This document shows, in pieces, positions 1 to 6,500 of a stretch of 10,117 nt of DNA. The translations under genes were made by a program, and so were the position numbers. The stretch spans positions 1-10,117 of the forward strand of contig CAYJDR010000056.1 in NCBI GenBank assembly GCA_964368965.1, in the 5' to 3' direction. The DNA is from CAYJDR01 sp964368965 (GTDB taxonomy: Bacteria; Chrysiogenota; Deferribacteres; Deferribacterales; Mucispirillaceae). The stretch's first letter is position 1. Each line of letters begins with the position of its first letter. The notes under the pieces were generated by a model that saw only the letters and a list, made by a program, of their open reading frames with translations, ran no database searches and was not told the origin of the DNA.

Positions 1-2
1 CT

Positions 3-221
3 TGGTTGAAGTCGGCTAACAAAAGTGTTAAGCCGTGGCAAATGGCTATATTATATGGCACATTCGCATCATTTTTATTAGTTATCGGTGGTGGTTTCAC
101 ACTAGCTGGTGAGTATGAATCACAAGCTGGTTGGTACTTCATAGGTTTCCTAGGTGTGCCACACATTTTAGCGTTTGCTTTATTCTTAAGACTATTTGTT
201 TTCAAAAAGGCACAAGCATAG
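3..221 (+). CDS. small two-helix membrane protein, 5' end probably off the window
   Basis: The frame is open to the left edge of the window, so the gene may begin upstream. The only internal start-like codons are a TTG at 6 and an ATG at 42, and neither has a convincing ribosome binding site. The visible part, about 71 residues, has two hydrophobic segments. One runs from about residue 13 to 35 (ILYGTFASFLLVIGG) and the other from about 43 to 65 (WYFIGFLGVPHILAFALF). A short acidic, polar loop (GEYES) separates them, and the protein ends in a basic tail (KKAQA), which suggests a cytoplasmic C-terminus. I do not recognise the family and assign no function. It stands alone in its orientation here and is followed after about 30 bases by a hairpin terminator. 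Certainty that it is a real gene is fair, because of its membrane-protein composition and the terminator placed right behind it. Confidence 0.6.
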   Translation, partial: WLKSANKSVKPWQMAILYGTFASFLLVIGGGFTLAGEYESQAGWYFIGFLGVPHILAFALFLRLFVFKKAQA

Positions 222-250
222 TAAACTAGCTATAACATTTTAACATAATC

Positions 251-280
251 AAGGCTACCTTTCGGGGTAGCCTTTTTGTT
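251..280 (+). terminator. rho-independent terminator, possibly bidirectional
   Basis: A perfect 9-bp stem (AAGGCTACC at 251-259 pairing with GGTAGCCTT at 266-274) with a 6-base loop runs into a T tract, TTTTTGTTT. It closes the small membrane protein gene. The diguanylate cyclase gene on the other strand ends at 280, so the same hairpin sits just beyond its stop codon and may serve both convergent transcripts. The U tract is weaker in that direction. Confidence 0.85.
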
Positions 281-1581
281 TATCTTGTTCGTTGTGATTT
301 ATTATTGTACATTTTCTTATCGGCTTTTATGAGTAGCTCTTCGATAGTTGTTGCATCTTCTGGGTAGTTAGCGTAGCCGATGCTTGCTGATATTTCTATC
401 CTGTGTGAGTCGATATAGAACGCTGAGCAAGAGAGTGTGTCTATCCTGTCTGTCACGCTTTCTATCAAATAGTCGAACATTTCGCCCTTGACGATAACTG
501 CAAACTCATCACCACCAAGCCTAATAACTGGCGTATCTTTTTTGAAGTGTCCTTTAGTTCTTTCCACATAGGCTACAAGTAGTTTATCGCCGATATCGTG
601 CCCATAACTATCGTTGATTGGTTTAAAGTCGTTCAAGTCAAGGTAGAAGAGTGTGAACGGTTCTTTGTTATCGTTATTATCTAAGTATTCGCTCAAGAAT
701 TTGCGATTTTTCGCTTTTGTTAATGGGTCGATATATAGTTCACGGCGAACTTTTTCATTACGTTTTTCGATGCTTGATACAGTTATATAAACAAATATCG
801 AAACTAGCACGCATATTAATATCACGCTTGATAGGCGCTCGAAGCCGTCTAAAACTGTGAGTGGCTTGTATATTGATAGCTTCCAAGTTGTAGCGCCAAC
901 TTTAAAAAAGAGGTGCCTACAAATTGTGTCATCAAAATCTTCTGATTGCGTGATGACGACATCATTTGCGCTATCGTTGTTTATTGTTTTCAGTTGGTAT
1001 TTATAGCCAACTGAATTAAGTTCGCTTAGCCCAATTTTATTTACAAGTTCATTAACGCTCACAACTAGGCTGACTATGCCTATGAAGTTTGTGTTGCTAT
1101 CATCTTTAAAAATAGGCTTCCTGATAACCATGGCGTAATCGCCAGTGATTAACTGGCTAGGTGGCGACACTGTGAACGTGCCAGTTTGCATAGCGAGTTT
1201 TACTTCGTGGCTAGATTCTTTATCAGTTATGACATTTGTGCCGAGCCTTTCATTTGCAGTATCGTTGAAACCGTAGATATATGTGAGTATGCCATGAGGA
1301 GCATAGCCAAGGAACAAGTGAAGATTTTTATCAAAGAGGCTAGATGAGATTTGGTCGAATTTTTCCTTTGAATATTTGTCACCAGCAAATAGTATGGTGC
1401 TTTCAACAGGGTATAATATGTTGAATGACGATTGAAGTGTGTTTTCGATCGTTTTTACATAGTTAGAGAGTAGGAAGTCGGTATCGCTTACATCATCTGC
1501 TTTAATCTGATAATAGCGCCCAGCAATAAACAAAGCCGATAAAATAACTAATGTAATCAATAAAACTTTTGACTTTCTCAT
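280..1581 (-). CDS. membrane-bound diguanylate cyclase with CHASE-like periplasmic sensor
   Basis: This 433-residue protein would make cyclic di-GMP from two GTP at the inner membrane in response to a periplasmic signal. An N-terminal helix (about residues 5-22) and a second one (about 251-270) enclose a roughly 225-residue extracytoplasmic region. Its middle (about 88-184, including LGTNVITDKESS, a stretch around TGTFTVSPP and PIFKDDSNTNFIGIVSLVV) resembles CHASE-type ligand-binding domains. The cytoplasmic GGDEF domain begins at DPLTKAKNR (about 285) and carries the intact signature GGDEF at 356-360 and a typical DLNDFKPINDSYGHDIGD segment. The RxxD inhibitory site that normally lies just upstream is replaced by KKDT (347-350), so product inhibition at this site is probably lost. 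The start ATG has a GAGAG ribosome binding site and a good promoter upstream, and the gene appears monocistronic. The ligand is unknown. Confidence 0.93.
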   Translation of the reverse strand: MRKSKVLLITLVILSALFIAGRYYQIKADDVSDTDFLLSNYVKTIENTLQSSFNILYPVESTILFAGDKYSKEKFDQISSSLFDKNLHLFLGYAPHGILTYIYGFNDTANERLGTNVITDKESSHEVKLAMQTGTFTVSPPSQLITGDYAMVIRKPIFKDDSNTNFIGIVSLVVSVNELVNKIGLSELNSVGYKYQLKTINNDSANDVVITQSEDFDDTICRHLFFKVGATTWKLSIYKPLTVLDGFERLSSVILICVLVSIFVYITVSSIEKRNEKVRRELYIDPLTKAKNRKFLSEYLDNNDNKEPFTLFYLDLNDFKPINDSYGHDIGDKLLVAYVERTKGHFKKDTPVIRLGGDEFAVIVKGEMFDYLIESVTDRIDTLSCSAFYIDSHRIEISASIGYANYPEDATTIEELLIKADKKMYNNKSQRTR

Positions 1582-1617
1582 AAAACTCTCTTGCGTTAAA
1601 TCTAATACAAACTAAAT

Positions 1618-1647
1618 ACTATACTAACTTGCTATACAATATTGCAA
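1618..1647 (-). promoter_or_regulatory. sigma70-type promoter for the diguanylate cyclase gene
   Basis: Read on the minus strand, TTGCAA (1642-1647) is followed after 18 bases by TATAGT (1618-1623), about 37 bases ahead of the ATG. The rest of the 1582-1745 gap is AT-rich with no gene visible, and no terminator hairpin is seen after the chaperone gene. Some read-through from the respiratory operon is therefore possible. Confidence 0.5.
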
Positions 1648-1745
1648 TTTTGGTGCAAAAAATCAACACATTTTTTGTATTAGATAAATATTTACTTATA
1701 GCAAATATAACGATTAACTAATTTGAGGCATTAAAACTCGTTAAC

Positions 1746-2384
1746 TTAGCTTATTTCATTTATGAGTTCATCAATTAAGTTTTTGTCATATAGTAAAAAG
1801 TTTAAACATATTAATGACATATTGGCGTAAAACATTTCCCCATTTTTATTTGCGCTATTATTTGTGCTATCTGCAAACATGCCTGCCCATTTTAGTAGGT
1901 GGTTATCTAGCATTGTTAGTTGGTCTTGCATTATTTTTTTTGCAGTAGTCGCATCGCTATTTGCTGCTTTTTCGCAAGTTTTGAACATGAAGTATAGCTC
2001 AACTGGTAAACTGTCGATAGAGTGGTTCACTTCGAGTGGTTTCGCTACGTCATTATCTGCAAACAGGCCTGATAAACTAAGCACGATATCAGTTTTTGCG
2101 GTATCTGTTAAGTAGTAATGCTCAGCGATTTTAACGTTAGTACCTATTGTAAAAAGGCTAGTGAAAGCAGTATTTAGCGTGATTTCTAGGTCGCTATCGT
2201 TAGTGATGTCGTTTATTTCTTTAAGTAGTTGCTCTATTTCGCCGTTTTCGTCAATGTCGGCCATTATGCTTGCGAACGTGCTTATGTATTGTAGTTGTTC
2301 TTTCGTAAGCACTTTGTAAAAAACGGTGAATAGGAACTCGTAAATAGCAGCCCTGCTTTTTAGTATGTCAGTGATGTTGTTCAT
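1746..2384 (-). CDS. TorD/DmsD-family molybdoenzyme maturation chaperone
   Basis: This 212-residue, mostly helical cytoplasmic protein has the hallmarks of the TorD family. These are an N-terminal RAAIYEFLFTVFYKVL helix, a conserved DSLPVELYFMFKTCEKA segment (about 124-140), and a later Q-x5-D-NHLLKWAGMFAD segment (about 154-172). The last two correspond to the D-x-L-x-x-EL-x-FM and QxxFLxxHLxxW family signatures. Proteins of this family bind the Tat signal and apoprotein of one particular molybdoenzyme, hold it until the molybdopterin cofactor is loaded, then release it for export. The partner is almost certainly the DmsA-like subunit encoded two genes upstream in the same operon. The start ATG has a GGAG five bases upstream. 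A 63-base gap with a terminator-like hairpin separates the gene from the ferredoxin gene, which suggests lower expression than the structural subunits. The length is usual for the family. Confidence 0.88.
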   Translation of the reverse strand: MNNITDILKSRAAIYEFLFTVFYKVLTKEQLQYISTFASIMADIDENGEIEQLLKEINDITNDSDLEITLNTAFTSLFTIGTNVKIAEHYYLTDTAKTDIVLSLSGLFADNDVAKPLEVNHSIDSLPVELYFMFKTCEKAANSDATTAKKIMQDQLTMLDNHLLKWAGMFADSTNNSANKNGEMFYANMSLICLNFLLYDKNLIDELINEIS

Positions 2385-2403
2385 ATATGCTCCAGTGTAA
2401 ATG

Positions 2404-2437
2404 AAAACCGCCCACAGAGGAAGTTGCAGGCGGTTTT
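2404..2437 (-). terminator. intra-operon hairpin, attenuator or weak terminator
   Basis: AAAACCGCC at 2404-2412 pairs perfectly over 9 bp with GGCGGTTTT at 2429-2437, around a 16-base loop. Read on the minus strand, the hairpin follows the ferredoxin gene and runs into TTTTCATTT, just ahead of the chaperone ribosome binding site. It is more likely a partial terminator or 3' mRNA stabiliser, lowering chaperone output, than a full operon end. On the + strand the U tract (TTTTATTGTTTTTATT) is stronger, so it may also block antisense transcription. Confidence 0.65.
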
Positions 2438-2447
2438 ATTGTTTTTA

Positions 2448-3023
2448 TTACTTAACTATGACGATTGATGGGTTCGTCTTAGTTCCAGATGGTACAACGC
2501 TGGAGTCAATTGTGCCTAGATCTTGCGATTCTCCGTAGCTTGCTACAAGTGCTTCATAGTGACCTAATTTAAGCGAGTTGTTAGGGCAAGATTGAACACA
2601 TGCTGGTTTCATACCTTTTTCAAGCCTAGCATAGCACATGTCGCACTTAGATGATTTGTTAGCTGCTTTATCATAAACAGGTGCGCTATATGGGCATGCG
2701 CTAACGCACTTTGTACAGCCTATGCATCTAGAGTTATCTTGAACAACTGCTCCGTTAGGCATCTTTTGGTATGCATAAACAGGGCAAGCTGCCACGCATT
2801 GTGGGTCTGCACAGTGGTTGCAACTCATTGCTACGTAAACCTTTTTGTTTAAATCATTGCCGCCCATTCTGTCGGTAGCGTTTTCGTCAAACTTGATAAC
2901 GCTACGAACTTTACGCCACTTGAAGTTTGGTTGTAGTTTACGTTCCATTTTACAAGCGATTTCGCATGTTTTACATTCGTTACAGTATTTTGTATTTATT
3001 AAGAATGCTAATCTTTCGTTCAT
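2448..3023 (-). CDS. DmsB-like four-cluster ferredoxin subunit of molybdoenzyme
   Basis: This 191-residue electron-transfer subunit is predicted to carry four [4Fe-4S] clusters and pass electrons to the adjacent DmsA-like catalytic subunit. Exactly sixteen cysteines are present in four groups: C14/17/20/24, C68/71/76/80, C100/103/106/110 and C127/130/142/146. This is the classic DmsB/NrfC/PsrB arrangement, with no cysteine replaced by tryptophan as happens in nitrate reductase NarH. There is no signal peptide, so it would be exported as a passenger of the Tat-targeted catalytic subunit, as is known for DmsAB. The start ATG overlaps the stop of the catalytic gene (TAATG). A GGAGG ribosome binding site lies within the last codons of that gene, so translation is coupled. 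No DmsC-type membrane anchor follows. The family call is secure, but the physiological partner and electron source are not shown. Confidence 0.94.
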   Translation of the reverse strand: MNERLAFLINTKYCNECKTCEIACKMERKLQPNFKWRKVRSVIKFDENATDRMGGNDLNKKVYVAMSCNHCADPQCVAACPVYAYQKMPNGAVVQDNSRCIGCTKCVSACPYSAPVYDKAANKSSKCDMCYARLEKGMKPACVQSCPNNSLKLGHYEALVASYGESQDLGTIDSSVVPSGTKTNPSIVIVK

Positions 3024-5848
3024 TATATGCCTCCAATCCTAACTTCAACAAGTGTGTTGTTGTGCGTGTGTGCGTTACCGAGTGGGTCAGGTAGTTCGGC
3101 AGCTAAAGTGCTTGCAGATTTACCATATTTATCCCACCAGCCGTTTTCAAGTCCAACATAGCCTTGCATGATGCCATCTGTAACAACAGCTACACGCTCT
3201 AGACTGCCAAGTTCGTTATAAACTGTGACTTTATCGCCATCGATGATACCACGAGCTAGTGCATCTTTAGTGTTCATCACGATTGTAGGTGTTTCACTAA
3301 ACGCTTCCCTAATCCAAGATAGGTGAGTGAACGAGCCATGCACCGTGTTAGATGTTTTATATTGTACTGCACACAGTTTATACTTATTACGTTTATCTAG
3401 ATAATCCTGAGGTATAGCTGTGAAATCAGGTAACGGCTCAAGGTGGCTATTTAACGCTGGTACATACCTTGGGAATGGGCCACGAACTAAATCTCTAGCT
3501 GGGTTAGGAGCTTGGTCAATGTACGGGTAAACCCTGTTATTAGCATAAAGTGTTTTCTTAACTTTTTGGTTCCAATCAGTTATGAATATCTTTGCGCGTC
3601 TATAGGCAGCTTGAAGACCAAGGAACTCATGGTTGTGTAATGGTATAAATGCACCAGTTGTGCCTTCATAAACCTTAGGGCGTATTATCTTTTTCTCTTT
3701 TAACATGTCGTAGTTAGTTATGCCGTTATCTGCAAGTTTATTATCAGGGTTGCTAATAATTTCGTTAGGATACCATGCATCGTCGTGGTCGAAGTTTGCA
3801 AGTGCGCTAGCATCAGCACTATCAGCAAATACGATTTTTGCAAGTCCACGTAAGATTTGCATGTCAGACTTAGCTTGACCGTAAGGTTTAACGCCAGCTT
3901 CCATAACTTGTACATATCTGTTACGGCTGTGTGCGCCGATATCTTCATACTCGAAAGGAGTAGTAACAGGTAGGAAGTAATCGCAATATTCTGCATCAGT
4001 GCTCCAAACAGGTTTAGCGTTTACAACCATCTCTGTAGAGCGTAATGCTTCTTTCAGAGCGTTAGTGTTAGGGAACTGTGTTAAAAGGTTCGACGTAGCA
4101 ATGTATAACAACTTCATTTGTGGGTCGTTATTATTGTTATTAGGGTGGAAGCCTTTCATAGCTTGCCCATTATTAGCTAGTTGCAAGCGTCTACCAAGTT
4201 CGCCAAACGGAATTAGGTGAGGCGTGCCACCAGGTGCTGGATTTAATCGCATTGTTGCGCTCGGTTTAGCAATGTCGCCTGTTTGCGTGCCATATGCAGT
4301 GCCCCAGCCAGAAGTGTCATCAACACCGTTACCAGCGTCGCCAATGTTGCCTGTAATTAGTGCGATGATACATTGTAGTGCACAAATTCCACCTGCGCTT
4401 TCTGTACGTTGCCCGCCACCCATGTTTTGGAATATCATAGATTTTTTACCTGTGCCAACATAAGCAGCTACGCATTCTTTCAATGCGTCAATGCTTGATA
4501 TACCTGTAACTTCTACTATCTTACTTTCAACATAGTATGGGTCATGTAAGCCTTCAAGATTAGCTTTTAAAGTTCCAGTTGCTGTATCAAGTGCAAAGTC
4601 ACCAGCATATAGCGCACGCATTAAGTTGAACGCAGTAGTAATTTTGTTTACGCCATCATGGTAGTATAAATCAGGTGTTTGAGTTGTTGCGGTGTTTCTA
4701 CCTTTATTTTCTTCTGCTTCAACAATGTTTGTGCCGTCATGGATATACGCTTTTGTTTCATCGCCACCAACATGGTAATATTTTACGTTGAAGATCTCAT
4801 TATACTTTTTATCGCTAGCAACGATTGTGCCAGCTGGATCTGCAATTGAAGAGTAATCAACAAGGAACGCCGCATTCGTACGATGCTTGAGGAACATTTC
4901 ATCAATAGCGCCAGCAGTTCTTAGTATCTCTCTAATCATGCCGATTGCGAATAGTGTATCTGTGCCTGCTTTTAGTTTAATCCATTGGTCAGATTGCGCT
5001 GCAGTTTTGTTGTGCCTTGGGTCGATAGTGATAATCTTTGCACCACGTTCACGAGCTTCTGCAAAGTATTTCCAATAAGTGTTTGATGTGTCAGCTGGGC
5101 TGTTACCCCAACATAAGATACACTGAGAGTCACGCACCGTGTCACGTGTGTCGACACGCCTATCGCCAAATACAGGAATCATACCATCATCAACACCTTG
5201 GCAACAAGAGTTACCTAGTTTTAACGCTCTGTTTGGGTTGATATGGCCGAAGAAGTTGCCGTATAATGTGTTTACGATAGGTCCCATGTTGCCAGAGCCT
5301 GTCCAGATCATTATGCCGTTGTCTTGAGCAGCTCTTAGCTCTTTCATCTTTGCGCCGATTTCGTTGAACGCTTGTTCCCAAGAGATAGATTGCCATTGGT
5401 CAACGCTGTTATCTTTCAATACAACACCTAGAGGTGAAGTTGCAGTACCTTTCTTGATACGCTTCATAGGTGTGAGTGCACGCTGTTCTGTGAGCATTTG
5501 CATACGTGCAAGCCCTCTTGCGCATGCTGTTGTGAAGTGGCTATCGCCGTTAAATGTTGATGCTTCTGTACGGATAACCTCATCGCCAACTAGTTGGCAG
5601 TTAACACTGTGTGTTAGGCACTCAACAGGGCAAGTTGTGTAAACTTTTCTTGTTTCCCTTAGGTCAGGCATGTTTGCCACAGGTCCACTAGCTGAAGCTT
5701 GCGATGCTAAAGCACTGCTGTTGCTGTCATCATCACTAGAGCAACCAGCTAAAGCCGTGCCAGCTGTGATAGCCATTGCACCTTTCAAGACGGTACGCCT
5801 CGAAACATCAATTTTTAAATCGTCTGTTAATGTCGTTTTTTTACTCAT
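3023..5848 (-). CDS. Tat-exported DmsA-like molybdopterin oxidoreductase, catalytic subunit
   Basis: This 941-residue enzyme belongs to the DMSO reductase superfamily and would reduce a terminal electron acceptor outside the cytoplasm. The N-terminus has a Tat motif SRRTVLK (16-22), a hydrophobic stretch and a lipobox-like LAGC ending at Cys36, followed by a Ser/Ala/Asp-rich linker. The [4Fe-4S] motif is C73-x3-C77-x6-C84-x24-C109. Next come the molybdopterin-binding regions (WTGSGNMG, ITIDPRHNKTA, AVVAKPVWSTDAEYCDYFLPVT-like). The C-terminal dinucleotide-binding domain starts near NTVHGSFTHLSWIREAF, very like the RVHS...WL segment of DmsA. It is longer than E. coli DmsA (about 810 residues), much of the excess lying at about 330-430. 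The candidate Mo-ligand region reads GNSCCQG (212-218). The start chosen is the third in-frame ATG, which sits six bases after GGGAGGAGG; an earlier ATG would put that site inside the gene. It is the first gene of the operon with ferredoxin and chaperone genes. The substrate is unknown: DMSO, another S- or N-oxide, or an oxyanion. Confidence 0.92.
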   Translation of the reverse strand: MSKKTTLTDDLKIDVSRRTVLKGAMAITAGTALAGCSSDDDSNSSALASQASASGPVANMPDLRETRKVYTTCPVECLTHSVNCQLVGDEVIRTEASTFNGDSHFTTACARGLARMQMLTEQRALTPMKRIKKGTATSPLGVVLKDNSVDQWQSISWEQAFNEIGAKMKELRAAQDNGIMIWTGSGNMGPIVNTLYGNFFGHINPNRALKLGNSCCQGVDDGMIPVFGDRRVDTRDTVRDSQCILCWGNSPADTSNTYWKYFAEARERGAKIITIDPRHNKTAAQSDQWIKLKAGTDTLFAIGMIREILRTAGAIDEMFLKHRTNAAFLVDYSSIADPAGTIVASDKKYNEIFNVKYYHVGGDETKAYIHDGTNIVEAEENKGRNTATTQTPDLYYHDGVNKITTAFNLMRALYAGDFALDTATGTLKANLEGLHDPYYVESKIVEVTGISSIDALKECVAAYVGTGKKSMIFQNMGGGQRTESAGGICALQCIIALITGNIGDAGNGVDDTSGWGTAYGTQTGDIAKPSATMRLNPAPGGTPHLIPFGELGRRLQLANNGQAMKGFHPNNNNNDPQMKLLYIATSNLLTQFPNTNALKEALRSTEMVVNAKPVWSTDAEYCDYFLPVTTPFEYEDIGAHSRNRYVQVMEAGVKPYGQAKSDMQILRGLAKIVFADSADASALANFDHDDAWYPNEIISNPDNKLADNGITNYDMLKEKKIIRPKVYEGTTGAFIPLHNHEFLGLQAAYRRAKIFITDWNQKVKKTLYANNRVYPYIDQAPNPARDLVRGPFPRYVPALNSHLEPLPDFTAIPQDYLDKRNKYKLCAVQYKTSNTVHGSFTHLSWIREAFSETPTIVMNTKDALARGIIDGDKVTVYNELGSLERVAVVTDGIMQGYVGLENGWWDKYGKSASTLAAELPDPLGNAHTHNNTLVEVRIGGI

Positions 5849-5863
5849 TAACATCCTCCTCCC
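5849..5863 (-). promoter_or_regulatory. strong ribosome binding site that fixes the start of the catalytic subunit
   Basis: GGGAGGAGG at 5855-5863 (minus strand) is followed by ATGTTA and then the chosen ATG at 5846-5848, a spacing of six bases. The in-frame ATG at 5879-5881 lies upstream of this site and the ATG at 5852-5854 abuts it, so both are poor starts. Confidence 0.8.
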
Positions 5864-5899
5864 ATATTTATAGTATTGCATGTATAGTTCTATAAGTAG

Positions 5900-5929
5900 A
5901 TATTAATATAACAATGTTTAACTTGTCAA
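5900..5929 (-). promoter_or_regulatory. sigma70-type promoter of the respiratory operon
   Basis: On the minus strand a perfect -35 box TTGACA (5924-5929), preceded by a T-rich stretch, is followed after 18 bases by TAATAT (5900-5905). The leader to the start codon is about 45 bases. I searched for an FNR-type TTGAT-N4-ATCAA site here and saw no convincing match, so the oxygen or substrate control expected for such an operon is not shown by sequence. Confidence 0.55.
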
Positions 5930-5960
5930 TAGAAAAATATATGAATAGACATATAAATAT

Positions 5961-5994
5961 TAAACAAAAAGGCTATCGAATTAACGATAGCCTT
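5961..5994 (-). terminator. strong rho-independent terminator of the PAP/acetyltransferase operon
   Basis: On the minus strand AAGGCTATCG pairs perfectly over 10 bp with CGATAGCCTT around a 6-base loop (stem arms 5985-5994 and 5969-5978) and runs into TTTTTGTTT. It lies 8 bases beyond the acetyltransferase stop codon and insulates the respiratory operon promoter downstream. Confidence 0.92.
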
Positions 5995-6002
5995 AGGGGG
6001 AG

Positions 6003-6500
6003 TTACTTTACAAGCTTTTGATATTGTGGTTGAGAAAGGCGATAAACTGTCCATTCATCGAGTGGTTCAGCATCCATTGATAGATAGAAGTCAATGCTAG
6101 GCTTGTTCCAATCGAGACATATCCATTCGACCCTGCCATAACCTCGTTCGTTTGCAATAGTTGCTAGCACGTTAAAGAACGCTTTTCCGTAGCCTTTACC
6201 GCGTTTGTCTTCGTCTACGAATATATCTTCGATGTATAGCCCAGCTTTGCCGACGAATGTTGAAAAGTTTTTGCAGAATACGCTATATGCGACTGGTTTG
6301 CCGTTTTCCTCGCCTATTAATACTTCTGCCGTGCCTTTTTCAAATATCCATTCTTTGAGTGTGTCGACAGTGGCTGTGACTGCGTCTTCAAGTTTCTCAT
6401 ACACGGCGATTTTCTTAATGAAATCGAGTATTAGTTCTGCATCTTCGATGTTTGTTTCACGGATAATAAATCCGTCTATGCCTGTTGAGTATTGCTTCAT
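6003..6500 (-). CDS. GNAT N-acetyltransferase of the SSAT (diamine/polyamine) type
   Basis: This 165-residue cytoplasmic enzyme is expected to transfer acetyl from acetyl-CoA to a small amine. The acetyl-CoA motif is RGKGYG (100-105), preceded by the beta-strand segment LYIEDIFVDEDK. Several stretches follow spermidine/spermine N1-acetyltransferase closely from memory: FIKKIAVYEKLEDAV (27-41), LYIEDIFV (88-95, Glu91 at the place of an SSAT active-site Glu) and CLDWNKPSIDFYLSMDA (128-144, Tyr139 at the place of the SSAT catalytic Tyr). A polyamine or diamine substrate is therefore a reasonable inference, though a thialysine-like or other amine cannot be excluded. The ATG overlaps the stop codon of the polyphosphate enzyme gene (ATGA), so the two are translated together. 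A strong terminator follows. The length is usual for the family. Confidence 0.9.
   Translation of the reverse strand: MKQYSTGIDGFIIRETNIEDAELILDFIKKIAVYEKLEDAVTATVDTLKEWIFEKGTAEVLIGEENGKPVAYSVFCKNFSTFVGKAGLYIEDIFVDEDKRGKGYGKAFFNVLATIANERGYGRVEWICLDWNKPSIDFYLSMDAEPLDEWTVYRLSQPQYQKLVK

Noticed and set aside
3999..4463. Two + strand open frames opposite the catalytic subunit
   Set aside because: The minus-strand protein over this stretch has clear molybdopterin oxidoreductase motifs, and the + frames have no start signals.
5879..5881. Upstream ATG giving a 952-residue catalytic subunit
   Set aside because: It would place GGGAGGAGG inside the gene and add 11 residues, including a stray GRR, before the Tat signal. 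The ATG at 5846-5848 has ideal spacing.
5882..5960. FNR- or NarL-type sites upstream of the respiratory operon
   Set aside because: TTGAC-AAGT-TAAAC matches only the left half of an FNR site, and a single TACTTAT heptamer is expected by chance in AT-rich DNA.
251..5994. Shared AAGGCTA...TAGCCTT stems in two terminators as a possible repeat family
   Set aside because: Only the outer 7 bp agree, loops and inner stems differ, and two examples are not enough to claim a dispersed repeat.
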